Source of the DNA: Tetramitus jugosus | Taxonomy: Eukaryota > Heterolobosea > Eutetramitea > Acrasida > Vahlkampfiidae | DNA: 64,000 nt | Reading direction: 5' to 3' | NCBI GenBank assembly: GCA_937625935.1 | Contig: OW569384.1 | Span: 368,433 to 432,432, forward strand | In this document: positions 18,858-29,694 of the stretch, one piece after another | Layout of the letters: each line of letters begins with the position of its first letter | Position numbering within the stretch: the first letter of the stretch is position 1 | The notes under the pieces: generated by a model | Databases searched by the model: none | Seen by the model: only the letters and a program-made list of their open reading frames with translations | Told to the model about the DNA's origin: nothing | Made by a program: the position numbers and the translations under genes

Positions 18858-19931
18858 ATGTCTACTATGACTACTGCTGTTGAATACTCTGACTTGTCTT
18901 TGCCCATTATTGATATTTCACCGCTCATGCAGCACTCGGTCAGAGATGTGGTTGAGTTGACTGGTGGCACCGAAGGAGGCACCGAATTTGAAGCAAAGGT
19001 CTCTCAAGTGGCTGAACAAATTGGAAGGGCTTGCAAGGAGTTTGGCTTCTTTTACATTGTAAACTATGGTGCGCAGTTTGATGAGTTTAGTGATGAGTTG
19101 TTTAAAGTGGGTAGAGAGTTCTTTGCCAAGCCACTAGACTACAAGAATCAGTTTCACATGAGAAACAGTAAGGTGTACAGGGGATTTTTCCAATTGGGTG
19201 ATGAACTGACATCGTATCAAAAGGATTGGAAGGAAGGCTACTATTTCTCTAGTGAGCTCACAGAGGATCACCCAGCAGTGATCGCCAAGACACCCATGCA
19301 TGGTTGTAATCAGTGGCCCGATGAAAGTCAAAGTCCAGAGTTTAAGAGAGTTGTTCTGAAGTATATGGACTCATTGACTCAGTTGGGTCACATTCTGATG
19401 ACTGGTGTTGCTATTAGTCTAGGTCTGGACAAGGATTTCTTTAGAAACGAGTTTACGAACGAACCGTTCATTCCTTTCAGATTGTTTCATTATCCAGCAG
19501 ATCCTACCGGTCTGCATGACGATGGCCGAGTGAGATGGGGTGTTGGGCGACACACAGACTATGGCGTTTTAACTCTTTTGAGACAAGATGACTGTGGTGG
19601 ATTGGAAGTTGAGCATCGAGGTACAGGTCAATGGATACAAGCGCCTTACATTCCTAACTCCTTTGTTGTCAACATTGGTGACATGCTTGAACGATGGACT
19701 TGTGGACATTACAAGGCAACACCTCACAGGGTGAAGAATACGAGTGGCAAGGATCGATTAAGTGCTCCGTTTTTCTTCGATCCAAATTTCAATTGTATTG
19801 TAAAGCCACTGAAACAATTTGCTGAGTCTGAAGAGGATGAGAATAAGTGGCCACCTGTCAAGTATGGGGACTACATTCTAGCCAAGGTGTTCGCTGTTTT
19901 TCCCGAATTATTGAATGATGCCCTAAAGTAA
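18858..19931 (+). CDS. 2-oxoglutarate/Fe(II)-dependent oxygenase, isopenicillin-N-synthase-like (357 aa)
   Basis: Cytosolic oxygenase of the IPNS/2OG-Fe(II) superfamily, using Fe(II) and usually 2-oxoglutarate to oxidise a small molecule. The N-terminal DIOX_N-type segment contains LPIIDISPLM and ACKEFGFFYIVNYG. Iron ligands are H232 and D234 in GRHTDYGVLTLL and H290 in ATPHRVKN; R300-L-S302 is the expected co-substrate contact. NIGDMLERWTCGHYKATPHR is a typical core. No signal peptide is present. The frame is open upstream only from a non-ATG codon, so ATG 18858 is chosen. The substrate cannot be told from the sequence. Confidence 0.9.
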   Translation: MSTMTTAVEYSDLSLPIIDISPLMQHSVRDVVELTGGTEGGTEFEAKVSQVAEQIGRACKEFGFFYIVNYGAQFDEFSDELFKVGREFFAKPLDYKNQFHMRNSKVYRGFFQLGDELTSYQKDWKEGYYFSSELTEDHPAVIAKTPMHGCNQWPDESQSPEFKRVVLKYMDSLTQLGHILMTGVAISLGLDKDFFRNEFTNEPFIPFRLFHYPADPTGLHDDGRVRWGVGRHTDYGVLTLLRQDDCGGLEVEHRGTGQWIQAPYIPNSFVVNIGDMLERWTCGHYKATPHRVKNTSGKDRLSAPFFFDPNFNCIVKPLKQFAESEEDENKWPPVKYGDYILAKVFAVFPELLNDALK

Positions 19932-20053
19932 GCACGAATACAACCCTTTTTGTTAGCTTCGCTCCCAAGTTTGCGCACAGTTTTACAGAGTACGTTTGGA
20001 TTAATTAACTGAATCTAATTTATTAACTCTAAGTTGAGTTGAACTTGCAGATA

Positions 20054-22375
20054 CTAGACACCCCTGTCCGACATTTCTACTTGCTCGTTGGTCATTGCGT
20101 TTGCATTAGATCTTTTATTGAGTTTACTGATCATTGCAATGGAGACAACAAGAACTAGAACGAGCAAGAGCACCAACGTGACCCCAACTACCGAACCAAC
20201 AGTTGCACCAACAATCATTCCTGTCCTTGGTTGAGATTTTGTTCCTCCTCTCTCCAATTGAAGACGATTGTCACAAAACAAGCCTTCATATTCAATGCTG
20301 CAATTACAGGTGTTCACATCAACACAAACGCCATTTCCAGAGCACACTGAAGAGTTTGTTGCCTCAATAGAGTTGCACAAAGGAATGGAGCAATCAGATC
20401 CCGAATATCCAATTTTGCAATTGCATTGATTGAGTTCCGAACACACTCCGTGGCCTGAACATACTTCAGAGAGATTACCCATGATTCCAAAACATGAAAC
20501 AACTGTGCAGTTGTCTCCAAACCAACCTGAATCACACAAACAATGGTCATGCGAAATGCATTCTCCCTTGCCAGAACAAACATTTGTCGAATTCGATTCG
20601 ACTCCAAAACAATGTGTCATTTCACACTCACCTCCGAAGTATTGCGAAGAGCAGATACAAACATTAACAGATATGCATGAACCATGTTGAGAGCAAACAT
20701 TGGAATCTGTGTGATTCAAACCATAGCAAGTGGGTTCATCACAGTTCTCGCCTTTCCAATCTGAATCGCAACTGCACTGATCGAAAGCAATGCATTTTCC
20801 ATGATTCGAACAAGTCTGGTTATTGGTCGAATTTGTCCCAAAGCATGTTGTCATCTCACAGCGAACACCAAAGTATCCATCATCACAATTACACTTGTTG
20901 TTCGCGATGCAAGCTCCATGTCCTGAGCACACTGAACTGGAATTTGCCTCAAATTGGAAACAAGTCACCAGATTGTATTTTGCAAGAAAAGCCCCAGTTT
21001 CAGACAAGGTCGTATCACGAAAAAATGCTGTACTCTGAAAATTTCCAGTATAGTACACAGTGGAACCACCCATAAGGCCAACCTCACTACCAGAATCATA
21101 GGATGACCCCCCTCCGGTCTCAACCCAAATCGTGTTCCCGTTTGCTGTATCATACGCAGCCAGAAAGGCATCAAAGCTACCTTTGGAATTTACCACTTGT
21201 TGTGAGAATTGAGCCTTGTCTTGAAATGATCCTGAGACATAAACTACACCATTACCAACTGATATACTACTAGCGGAATCGGAGCCGGGACCGCCACTTT
21301 GAACTGACCAAACAAACTTGCCTGTTCGAGCATCAATCTTAGAAACAAATACATCCGACAGACCCCCAGAAATGATATTTTGACAACCAAATGAAGCATT
21401 TCCATTGAACTCCCCACTCACATAAAGGAATTCATCTTCTCCAAAGGCGATACCATATCCTCCGAGCTCACTCTCCTCTCCTCCAGCTCGTATTATCCAT
21501 ACACAGTTCCCTGACCGATTATACTTGGCTACAAATATATCCCAACCTCCCATCGAAGTCACTTGACCACAGGAACCGAAGGTTGCAGTCTTTTCAAAGT
21601 ATCCAGTAATATAAAATGAATCTTCCTCGTCAATGGTGATCGCTACAGCTCTATCAGAACCTGCACCACCAGCAGTGATGACTGAGAGATACTGACCATT
21701 CGTGTTGTATCTAACCACTACGATGTCATCTCCAGAAGGGGTCACCGAAACAGAACCAAAGTTTGTTGTACCTGACACATAACCACTCGTCAGAATCGTT
21801 CCATCATCCGCAACAACCACATCGAATGCTGCAGCGTATTTTGTTGTGGGAGTTGCCACCGAAATCCATTTGCACTGTCCATCTGCGACGTTGAATTGGG
21901 CCGTATAGAAACCTGATGCTGAGTTAAACGTGGAGCCACATAGGATGATCTCATTATTAAAGTAACCAGACTGATACAAGTGTGCACTGTCACCGTTCTT
22001 TCCAAGAGCGAGACCTGAACCATAATTATATCCAGATCCACTGCCTGTGATGACCCAGATCTTTTGACCTTGAGCATCAAACTTTGCCAGAAACATTCTT
22101 GAACGAGTTGTTGAAAAGTATTGTGATCCAATCGTCATAGGCTCAGAAAAACTACCCGTAAGGTAAATAAAATTATCACTTGAAGTGACCATGGATTGTA
22201 TTCCAATCCAATTTCCACTGATTTGTTTCTTGACAAATTCCATGTTGGGATACAATGATGCCACATTTTGTGCAGCAAGGAGAAGAAGTAAGAAGAGAGA
22301 CAACAAAGTGCTCATCACTCCGAACTGAAGAGAGACTCTCGACAGGGTGGCAGGTCGCTGTTTCTTCTGTTTCAT
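20054..22375 (-). CDS. Type I membrane protein with beta-propeller-like repeats and EGF-like repeats (773 aa)
   Basis: The N-terminus is basic then hydrophobic (LLSLFLLLLLAAQNVASLY, about 24-42), a signal peptide. Residues 50-460 contain SBBP-type repeats of about 50 residues with patterns such as YLTGSF, YVSGEFNG, FLAKYN and FVSKIDARTGKFVWSVQSGG, suggesting a beta-propeller. Residues 465-700 hold about six EGF-like modules of the tenascin type, for example VCSGHGACIANNKCNC followed by GYFGVRCE. A transmembrane helix (about 718-748) and a short tail with basic then acidic residues follow. Several NxT/S sites are visible. A cell-surface or vacuolar receptor or adhesion role is inferred. It is divergent from the Exo84-like gene. 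Confidence 0.85.
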   Translation of the reverse strand: MKQKKQRPATLSRVSLQFGVMSTLLSLFLLLLLAAQNVASLYPNMEFVKKQISGNWIGIQSMVTSSDNFIYLTGSFSEPMTIGSQYFSTTRSRMFLAKFDAQGQKIWVITGSGSGYNYGSGLALGKNGDSAHLYQSGYFNNEIILCGSTFNSASGFYTAQFNVADGQCKWISVATPTTKYAAAFDVVVADDGTILTSGYVSGTTNFGSVSVTPSGDDIVVVRYNTNGQYLSVITAGGAGSDRAVAITIDEEDSFYITGYFEKTATFGSCGQVTSMGGWDIFVAKYNRSGNCVWIIRAGGEESELGGYGIAFGEDEFLYVSGEFNGNASFGCQNIISGGLSDVFVSKIDARTGKFVWSVQSGGPGSDSASSISVGNGVVYVSGSFQDKAQFSQQVVNSKGSFDAFLAAYDTANGNTIWVETGGGSSYDSGSEVGLMGGSTVYYTGNFQSTAFFRDTTLSETGAFLAKYNLVTCFQFEANSSSVCSGHGACIANNKCNCDDGYFGVRCEMTTCFGTNSTNNQTCSNHGKCIAFDQCSCDSDWKGENCDEPTCYGLNHTDSNVCSQHGSCISVNVCICSSQYFGGECEMTHCFGVESNSTNVCSGKGECISHDHCLCDSGWFGDNCTVVSCFGIMGNLSEVCSGHGVCSELNQCNCKIGYSGSDCSIPLCNSIEATNSSVCSGNGVCVDVNTCNCSIEYEGLFCDNRLQLERGGTKSQPRTGMIVGATVGSVVGVTLVLLLVLVLVVSIAMISKLNKRSNANAMTNEQVEMSDRGV

Positions 22376-22676
22376 CTTGTTGTTGTTATTGTTTCTCAGT
22401 TAAGATTCGTCCGACATCTGTGATATCGACCAACAATAGTCAATGACTCTGACAGGTGATACTTTCGAATACCAAAACAGGACCGTCCATGTTGGGTAAT
22501 TCAGAAATCCGGGAGGATCACATACACAAAACTTAGAGTTGAATCGATTGTTAATACGTTTCACAATCAATTGATTGGATAGGGCTTCTTTATTTCAAAG
22601 AAGTATTCTGGTCAGCAATTTTTCTGTGGAGGAAAAATCGTGACTTTCACCACAAGCACAACAAGCACAGAACGAG
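22376..22676. other. Divergent intergenic region, no gene seen
   Basis: This separates the EGF-repeat gene and the Exo84-like gene. The plus-strand leader just upstream of 22677 is rich in CACAAGCACAACAAG. No RNA gene or dyad was recognised. Confidence 0.3.
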
Positions 22677-25370
22677 ATGAGTTCAAATTTGCTGGAGAAG
22701 ACAAAAGATAATGTCAAGGATATCACTGGTTCTGTTTTTACAAATATCAAAGCAATCAAAAAGAAACAGTTCAAACCAACGCACAAGCTGTTTGATGGCA
22801 CTCTTCTAAACAATATTTTCTCGAAAGAGAGTAAGTTGACCAAGATTGGTTCCGATGTGAATATCATCCACTGATCCCTCTATGTTCCTTTTGATTGTTT
22901 AGAGCTTGAATCTGTGGATAATATTCAATTCTCTGATGAAAATTTCAACCCTCAAATCTGTATGTACAGTTACTATCAATTGTTGTTGATGATATCTGAC
23001 TGACCTGATGTTTCAGACACTAATAAAATATTCACCAAACATGAATGGAAAAATATTGATGAAGAATGGATTGAAGATTTAGAGTTGGCTCGCAGCAAGA
23101 CAACAGAACAACTTCAATCTATCGTGTTTTCAAACTACGAACGGCTGATCGAAATGTCCCAAAGTATATCATCCTTCATCGAATCAGACATGGTAGAGAT
23201 GAGTAGTTTAATTAATGACATGAAAAAATCAGTCAAAGGCGTGGCTGAATGCGAACTAACTTTCTCACAGGAGCTAAGTGCTCTTCCATCAAAGAAAACA
23301 AAAAAAAGAGAGCAGTTTAATGAACTATCCAAGTACATTCACAATCTTGAAGAAACCATTGTTCTTCGAAAGTTCAGAGATGGAATAACTCTTTGTAAAC
23401 AGATTGAACTCATTCTTAACAATGAGGAAGGGCTTGAAAACCGAGAAGAGATTCGATTGCTTCGAAAAAGATATTGGGATAAGAAAGTAGACTTCAGACA
23501 ATTATTGGTTAAAGAAATGTATCTCTCTTCTGATAAGAAGTTGCCAGATGTAGTAGGTATGATCTCGAAGATGGATGGTATCGAAACAGCGAGAGATACG
23601 TATCTTGAAACCCAATCTAGTAAGATACTCGAGTGGTCGGCTCCCTCCAGTGGAGGAGTTAGTGTATATGTTGACTATTCTATGGAACGCATGGTGGATC
23701 GCATTATCAAAACTATTCAATCGTTCAATGAACTTTTCGCGGAACATTATCACTCCTCCTCGTTAAGTGAATGGATTGTGGGAGAAATGACGAAGCAGTT
23801 GAATCATATTAAAAGCCATATTTTCGCTACAGAGGATACCAACAAGATTATTTTATCCCTTGCGATTGTCTTAGAAGGATGCAAAAGGCTCGAACAGTAT
23901 GGAGTATGTGTGTTGTATCAGGTCCAAAGTTTAATGATTGATGATTTAGAACGATCTCTCGATTTATACTATTCGAAGATAGGAGATAGAATCACAAGAG
24001 TAATACATGAAGAGAGTTGGCAACCTGTCAGCATCGAAACGGTTCAGAGTTCACTAAAGGACGTTAAACTCTCTGTTGCATCATCAGTTTGTTCGAGTAC
24101 CATAGAACTTCACAATCAAGTGGTGCAACTTCTTCAAAGTTACTCGCCAATTTTTGATAACTACATCTATGACCACATCACCTCTGGTATCATCTTAGTA
24201 TTTGAGGAGTATTTTCAACAATTGACGGATATGAGTTTCACTGAATGTTATGGTGATTCACAAATGCTCCATATTTTGTTCAACATCAGGTTCGCGAGAG
24301 AAGTTGTGATACCTTCCGTAAGTCGAAATTTCTCTTTACTGTTCCATCGAAGTGTCCCAGAATTGAATCTATTAGAGAGAAAACTGACAAGAAATGATGA
24401 AAGATTCGTGAAGAAGTTTGTGGATGTCCGAGCTCGGTCTATCTTGTTCGACAAGCTGAAGTGGCATATAATGGAGTATCCAGGAATGGTCGATTGTCCT
24501 CAGGTTGAACTTTCGAAAGGAATAATCAATATCTTAAAATTTATCGTGCAGTTGGGCACCTTAATCAGTAAAATAGTGGGAGACAAGGATGTGAAGCCCA
24601 TTTTGAGAAATTTTATGGACGGTATCACATTGGTCATGAGAGATGAATCATGTGAATTCTGGAACAAATTTAATCGTTCAAACTCTCTAGAAATCGATGA
24701 GACTGATGATACTGGTGACGAATCTAAGAGTTCCGAGACTCGCACTGATACAATGACTGAAGATAATTCTGATTCAAACACACATAGTGAAACAGAGACT
24801 ACTGAGTCAAGTAGCTCTGAAGCATCTGACTATGACTCCTCTGATTCATCGGACTCGTCTGATCCACACGGAAAGAGGAAGCAATCCTTGGGCAAGCGTG
24901 CCAGGAACGAACCAAAGAACAAAGAAAAGGATAACAAAAGACCTGACAAAAAAGAGTCACATAAGCCACTCAAAGAGAGAGACAGTAAAGAAGTGGAAAA
25001 GCTCCAACAAAAGCGAGCAGAGAACGTCGAGGAGGATGAGACACGTCAAGAAGACTCTAACGAAGAGTATGGTGTTTATAGCATGAATCAAGTGTTGCAG
25101 GTTTCGTACGACTTGAGTGCCCTCCTGGAATTGAGCAAAAAGATGGATCTGGCATCAAAAGTAATGCAAGAGAATCTGTTGGTAGTTCTGAAGCGTATTG
25201 ACTCTCGATTTGAACAACTTCACTCCTCGAATCCCAGTCTGTTTGAAGAATACCAAAGCAAGAAACTCTCTTTCAGTCTAACGAAACGAAGATCCTCCCC
25301 ATCCATCTCCAACAGTAAGTCCATCCAGACCATTCTGTCCGCCTGGTACTTTCTGACCGAACAAAATTGA
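22677..25370 (+). CDS. Exo84-like vesicle-tethering subunit, three exons (854 aa)
   Basis: Exons are 22677-22830, 22903-22959 and 23017-25370; introns of 72 and 57 bases use GTAAGT and GTATGT donors, and the split codons restore K and Y. The spliced N-terminal region reads FSDENFNPQIYTNKIF, then QLQSIVFSNYERLIEMSQSI, followed by a heptad-rich stretch. This is the pattern of Exo84 (and related Vps51/Sec5-type tethers), where a short FDPxxY box precedes a coiled coil. The middle (about 130-600) is helical. A Ser/Asp/Lys-rich insert (about 615-735) resembles a phosphorylated linker and is odd for the family. Exocyst function is an inference; Vps51 or COG family are alternatives. Confidence 0.65.
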
Positions 25371-25521
25371 ACATTCAACAAAAGCGATGAACAATAAAAT
25401 TCCACACAAACAGCAATTTTGTTTTTCATTCAACAACATAGGAGAGAAATTCAACAACAACAATCACAACAAACAACATCAACAGACATATTACATTGCA
25501 TTAACAACGACATCAACAACA

Positions 25522-26421
25522 ATGGCAAAGAAGAATACCAAACAACAAACCAAAAAGAATGTTGCTGCATCATCAACTGACAAGAAGAGAAAAATTGACC
25601 AAGTGTCACCATCTGCTGATGAAGAAACAACAGTCGCTCCAACTACCACGACCACTACCACTACTACTCCTAAAGCGACAAGCACTAAATCAGCAAAATC
25701 TACTACTCCAGCAGCACCAACCACTACGACTACAACAACCACAACAACAACAATAGAATCAAGCAAGAAGAAGAGCAGCAGCAGTGAACAACCAGCATCC
25801 AAAAAGAAGAAGCAAAACAATGAAGAAGCAACCACCGCAGCAACCACCACTACTGAATCAAAGAAGAAGACGACACCAAAAGCCACTCTAAGCGCTACCG
25901 ATGCCACATCAACAAGCACTGATAGACACACTCTCCACGTGTCCAATGTCTCTCCAAAGACTACGAGAGAAACCATTGAAAATTGCATGTCTGAAATTGG
26001 AACCGTCAAGGATGTCATGATGAACCGTGCAAACTCTGTGACATTGGTTACCTTTGCTAGTGAATTGACTGATGAGGCACTTGAATTCAATGGTGCTGTT
26101 GTGGATGGTAAGCCACTCACCATTCGATTTGCCACTGGTGCAGACAAGAGAGTCTACTTGTCCAATTTGGCTACAAGTGTCAACACGAACGATGTTCACT
26201 CCTACATTAATGAGATTGGTGCATTTGTGTCCGTCAAGGATGTGACCAAGGAGATTGGAACGGCCAACAAGGCATTTTTGATTGAATTCAAGGACTACAA
26301 GTCTGCGATTGAGAGTTTGCAATGGACTGGTGCTCACATTAGAGGTAGACCATCCAAGTGGACTCTTGCTCTCCACAGTCAAGCACTCTCTGCCAATGCT
26401 GCCTCTATTGCCACTGCATAA
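25522..26421 (+). CDS. Protein with Lys/Thr/Ala-rich tail and two RRMs (299 aa)
   Basis: An RNA-binding protein. Residues 1-130 are basic and low complexity with long Thr and Ala runs and several KKK clusters, suitable for nuclear or nucleolar targeting. RRM1 (about 136-207) begins HTLHVSNVSPKTTRETIENC and RRM2 (about 211-285) begins RVYLSNLATSVNTNDVHSYI, followed by an AFLIEF RNP1-like strand. RNP motifs are degenerate, so one RRM may act in protein contacts. An upstream in-frame ATG (25387) lies only 17 bases after the preceding stop and would add an untypical N/Q leader, so 25522 is preferred. A specific orthologue was not recognised. Confidence 0.85.
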   Translation: MAKKNTKQQTKKNVAASSTDKKRKIDQVSPSADEETTVAPTTTTTTTTTPKATSTKSAKSTTPAAPTTTTTTTTTTTIESSKKKSSSSEQPASKKKKQNNEEATTAATTTTESKKKTTPKATLSATDATSTSTDRHTLHVSNVSPKTTRETIENCMSEIGTVKDVMMNRANSVTLVTFASELTDEALEFNGAVVDGKPLTIRFATGADKRVYLSNLATSVNTNDVHSYINEIGAFVSVKDVTKEIGTANKAFLIEFKDYKSAIESLQWTGAHIRGRPSKWTLALHSQALSANAASIATA

Positions 26422-26888
26422 ACACACATTTGTCTCTGTCTCTGTCTCTCTATTGACCAAGAAATAAAAAAGAATAAGTAAGAACATGGTGTTGTCTATT
26501 TTGTGTGAGTGTCGCCTGTATTCACAAGTTCACCGCCAATCATCATACAACGAAGAGAGTGATGGATGACGAGCTAAGTGGCGGGGCCGGAGAATTGTAG
26601 GTCCTACGAAATCGAAAGAAGAGGAGAGAGAAGATGGACATTCACAAACACCCGTGCAAGAGATTAGTGATTAAAAGGTGGTATTCTATAGCTACACTCA
26701 TAAGCTACAGCTCTTTGGAGTTGGCGCGCTTTGCGCTTAATCATTTTTGTGCATCCTTCCGCCAACATGTGAATTGTAAAGATTTTCGTTGAACCTCCGA
26801 GTCAACCAAGAGGATTTTATCAAAAAATCACAAGTTTCAAAGGGAAAGAAACAAAAAGAAACAAAGTCACAACTTATTATTCGTCACA
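26422..26888. other. Intergenic region before uL14, no gene seen
   Basis: A 467-base gap. It holds the 3' end of the RRM gene (TCTCTGTCTCTGTCTC run near 26433) and the uL14 promoter, including a short hairpin-like GGCGCGCTTTGCGC near 26720. I looked for a tRNA or snoRNA and found none convincing. Confidence 0.35.
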
Positions 26889-27311
26889 ATGTCAAAGAGA
26901 GGTAGAGGAGGTGCATCCGGTGCTAAATTCAGATTGTCAACTGCATTGCCAGTTGGTGCTGTCATGAACTGCGCTGACAATTCTGGTGCAAAGAACTTGT
27001 ACGTCATTTCCGTTAAGGGAGTGCAAGGTAGATTGAACAGATTGCCAGCTGCTGGTGTTGGTGACATGTTCATGGCCACCGTCAAGAAGGGTAAGCCTGA
27101 ATTGAGAAAGAAGGTCATGCCTGCTGTTGTCGTCAGACAGCGCAAACCATGGAGAAGGAAGGATGGTGTCTTCATTTTCTTTGAAGACAATGCTGGTGTT
27201 ATCGTCAACCCTAAGGGTGAAATGAAGGGATCTGCTGTTTCTGGTCCAGTCGCAAAGGAATGCGCTGACTTGTGGCCAAGAATTGCTTCTGCTTCCGGCT
27301 CTATCGTTTAA
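26889..27311 (+). CDS. RPL23: 60S ribosomal protein uL14 (RPL23), 140 aa
   Basis: A component of the large ribosomal subunit at the interface with the GTPase centre. The protein has the full eukaryotic uL14 length (140) and key segments: [74 protein letters not shown] and [20 protein letters not shown]. It is intronless, and the codon choice is more C-ending than in neighbours, as expected of a highly expressed gene. The start sits in TCACAATGTC. Confidence 0.98.
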   Translation: MSKRGRGGASGAKFRLSTALPVGAVMNCADNSGAKNLYVISVKGVQGRLNRLPAAGVGDMFMATVKKGKPELRKKVMPAVVVRQRKPWRRKDGVFIFFEDNAGVIVNPKGEMKGSAVSGPVAKECADLWPRIASASGSIV

Positions 27312-27657
27312 ATTGTTTGGTACAATAAATGTCTTTCATGAGATTGGACTCGATTACAATTTTTGTAAGTTTTTTAATTACTGCGACTGAGCTTTTTTGC
27401 CCCGACTGTAACTGCTGTGCGGTAATGATGATTTGTGATCCTTGGAAATTCACTGTTCCCGGATGGCTAATCTTGTCGTCGTCATCGTATTGAATTTACC
27501 AACAAGGATCCTTGTTGCTGATCTCTCCTGATGTTTGTGGTGGTGGAAGAGAGATCGAGAGGAACATTCTTGGTGACTCCAGCAGCCCACACCCACACAA
27601 AAAAAACCAAACAACAATCCACAAATCAATCAACAACCCTATTTTTTCTTGCATCAA
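27312..27657. other. Intergenic region between uL14 and PGAM, no gene seen
   Basis: It contains an AATAAA-like signal (27324) soon after the uL14 stop and a C/A-rich leader before the PGAM start. An ATGATGA near 27425 looks like a C box but no paired D box fits. No gene called. Confidence 0.35.
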
Positions 27658-28488
27658 ATGTCAGCCAACAGTGGAGACTCTACCATCAACAACACAACTG
27701 CTACTTCTACTACTGCTTGTGAGAACACCAACAAGAAAATCATCAAGCTCGTTCTTGTGAGACATGGTGAATCAGCTTGGAACGTTCAGAATCGTTTCAC
27801 TGGATGGACCGATGTCCCGTTGAGTGAGACTGGTATTCAAGAGGCCAAAGAGTCAGGCAAGGACCTCAAGGAAGCCGAATACAAGTTTGACATTGTGTTC
27901 ACCAGTGTGTTGAGACGTGCCATCAAAACACTCAACATTATTCAAGAGGAAATGGGACTGGAGTGGTTGCCAGTGATTCGAACATGGAAACTCAATGAAC
28001 GTCACTATGGTGCTCTCCAGGGTCTCAACAAGTCTGAGACTGCAGAGATTCACGGTGAAGAACAAGTCAATATTTGGCGTCGTAGTTATGATGTTCCTCC
28101 ACCAGAGCTCTCACCTGACGATGATCGCAATCCGGCATTCGAAGACAAGTATGCCTGTTTGGACAAGAGTCAACTACCATTGACAGAGTCACTCAAGACT
28201 ACAGTGGAGCGTGTGGTTCCATACTATGAGAGTGAGATTGTTCCATTGATTCGCAAGGGAAAGAATGTGCTCATTGTGGCTCATGGCAATTCATTGAGAG
28301 CACTGGTGAAGCACTTGGACAATGTCAGTGAGAGAGACATTGTGTCATTGAACATTCCGACTGCTGTGCCATTGGTGTACGAGTTGGATGCAGAATCATT
28401 GAAACCAATCAAGCACTATTATGTGGGTGATCAAGATGCAATCAATCAAAAGATTCATGCTGTTGCCAATCAAGGCAAGGCAAAGTAA
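27658..28488 (+). CDS. 2,3-bisphosphoglycerate-dependent phosphoglycerate mutase (276 aa)
   Basis: Glycolytic enzyme interconverting 3- and 2-phosphoglycerate through a phosphohistidine. The catalytic H36 lies in [12 protein letters not shown] and the second H209 in [16 protein letters not shown]. The dPGM signature [21 protein letters not shown] and [17 protein letters not shown] are present. Residues 1-25 are a Ser/Thr/Asn-rich extension without an obvious targeting signal, so the enzyme is probably cytosolic. The frame is open upstream from a non-ATG codon; the ATG at 27658 is used. It is convergent with the next gene, with 43 bases between stops. Confidence 0.95.
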   Translation: MSANSGDSTINNTTATSTTACENTNKKIIKLVLVRHGESAWNVQNRFTGWTDVPLSETGIQEAKESGKDLKEAEYKFDIVFTSVLRRAIKTLNIIQEEMGLEWLPVIRTWKLNERHYGALQGLNKSETAEIHGEEQVNIWRRSYDVPPPELSPDDDRNPAFEDKYACLDKSQLPLTESLKTTVERVVPYYESEIVPLIRKGKNVLIVAHGNSLRALVKHLDNVSERDIVSLNIPTAVPLVYELDAESLKPIKHYYVGDQDAINQKIHAVANQGKAK

Positions 28489-28531
28489 GCATATTGTGAT
28501 TGTAATGATCATCATGATGACAAAATAAATG

Positions 28532-29266
28532 TTATTTGAATGTTGATTGTTTATTAAAGTAACTCCGAATGTCCTTGCATTTGACTGGTGTTTGCAGTGG
28601 TTGTTGTTGTTGATCATGAGCTCCCATTGTGTTGTTGCTGTCATCTCTCATGTCCATATCTTCTTCCCAATCTTGAGATGATGATGTTATGGTTGTTAGG
28701 GGTGTTGTTGTTGTGGTAGTATTGTTGTTGTTGTTGTGATGAGGTGCAGTGGATGACGTGCTCATGAGTAATTGTATGGTTTTATCTGAAGAATAGTTAT
28801 TGATGATGAGTTGCTTGTGTGAGCATGTGATTCGAGAGAACAATCATAATGCAAAAGTATTGAATACAAAACAGAAGAGCTAAGCGGAAGAATAGAAAGA
28901 TATGGACAAGAGCAACAACATACCATAGACTGATGTCGATTGTTGTTGAGAGAGCATGGATGAATGTGATGTGGTGTAGTGATTCGAAGAGAGTCTGCAC
29001 TGTTCAGAGAAGGGGAAATTGCGCCTTGTTTTCGGGAATTGAGTCAGTGACCGTGGTATTGGTTGATGTTGATGTTGTTGTTGCTGTTTCATGACAAGTG
29101 TGGAGGACAAGTGTGGATAATGATGATGGTTGTTGTTGTTGTTATGGAGGTTATGATGATTGTGAAGATGATGATGATTGGTATGGCACACATGTGGATG
29201 ATGGTGGTAAAAGAATGAATGTTGATGTTGTTGATGTTGTTGTTCATGAAGAATACTAATGGACAT
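28532..29266 (-). CDS. Q/H/N-rich protein with PIP-box-like tail, two exons (198 aa, tentative)
   Basis: Exon 1 is 29266-28924 and exon 2 is 28785-28532. The 138-base intron starts GTATGT and ends TTCAG, and the split codon makes D, keeping both halves in one frame. Residues 1-115 are His, Gln and Asn repeats with a basic patch (FPKTRRNFPF). Exon 2 has Asn and Thr runs, an acidic patch WEEDMDMRDD, and ends PLQTPVKCKDIRSYFNKQ. The tail CKDIRSYF has the h-x-x-aromatic-aromatic spacing of a PCNA-interacting box but lacks the leading Gln. Function unknown, and low complexity makes the gene model uncertain. Confidence 0.5.
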
Positions 29267-29694
29267 GATGATGATGATAATATGAAACAGTGATTGATGA
29301 TGATACTCGAGTAGAATACAGATTGAATGAGCTTGATGTTGTCGTTGCTTGTTTGTTGTGGCTGAAGACCCGAAAATGAACGGTTTTCGTATTTGACTCG
29401 ATTTTTCTTGTTTGATTCTCCAAAAATGTTACCGTTACTTCTGATTAGCATCGAGGGCGGGAGAATGAGAGGATCGTCTGTCCGTGCAGTGGCCGAAAGG
29501 ATCGACCCATTCATACATCAGGATGACATTTTCTTCCAAATGGCACCTCTCGTATTTTATCGTAAGCTATTGAGAGCTTCATCGATCATTGAACAATCGA
29601 TTGTTATTTAAAAAAGCAAATATACACATTTATATAAATATCGTCTCTGTTCCATCATCATCATCACATCAGGCGTGACACTGATAGACGATGA
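29267..29694. other. Intergenic region, no gene seen
   Basis: This lies between two minus-strand genes. It contains GTTACCGTTAC at 29428-29438, including CCGTTA (a YAACNG-type site on the other strand) about 165 bases upstream of the Q/H-rich gene. An AT-rich stretch at 29610-29640 is downstream of the cytidylyltransferase. Open frames here are short and unconvincing. Confidence 0.3.

Noticed and set aside
25491-26147. A 218-codon open frame antisense to the two-RRM gene
   Set aside because: It is the mirror of Thr/Ala and Lys repeats (Val/Phe/Ser runs) in a real gene and has no independent start context or motif.
26640-26740. Possible tRNA-like fold before uL14
   Set aside because: Stems could not be arranged as a cloverleaf and no T-loop sequence is present.
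27425-27540. Possible C/D snoRNA (ATGATGA box)
   Set aside because: No correctly spaced CTGA box or closing stem; the two boxes are over 90 bases apart.
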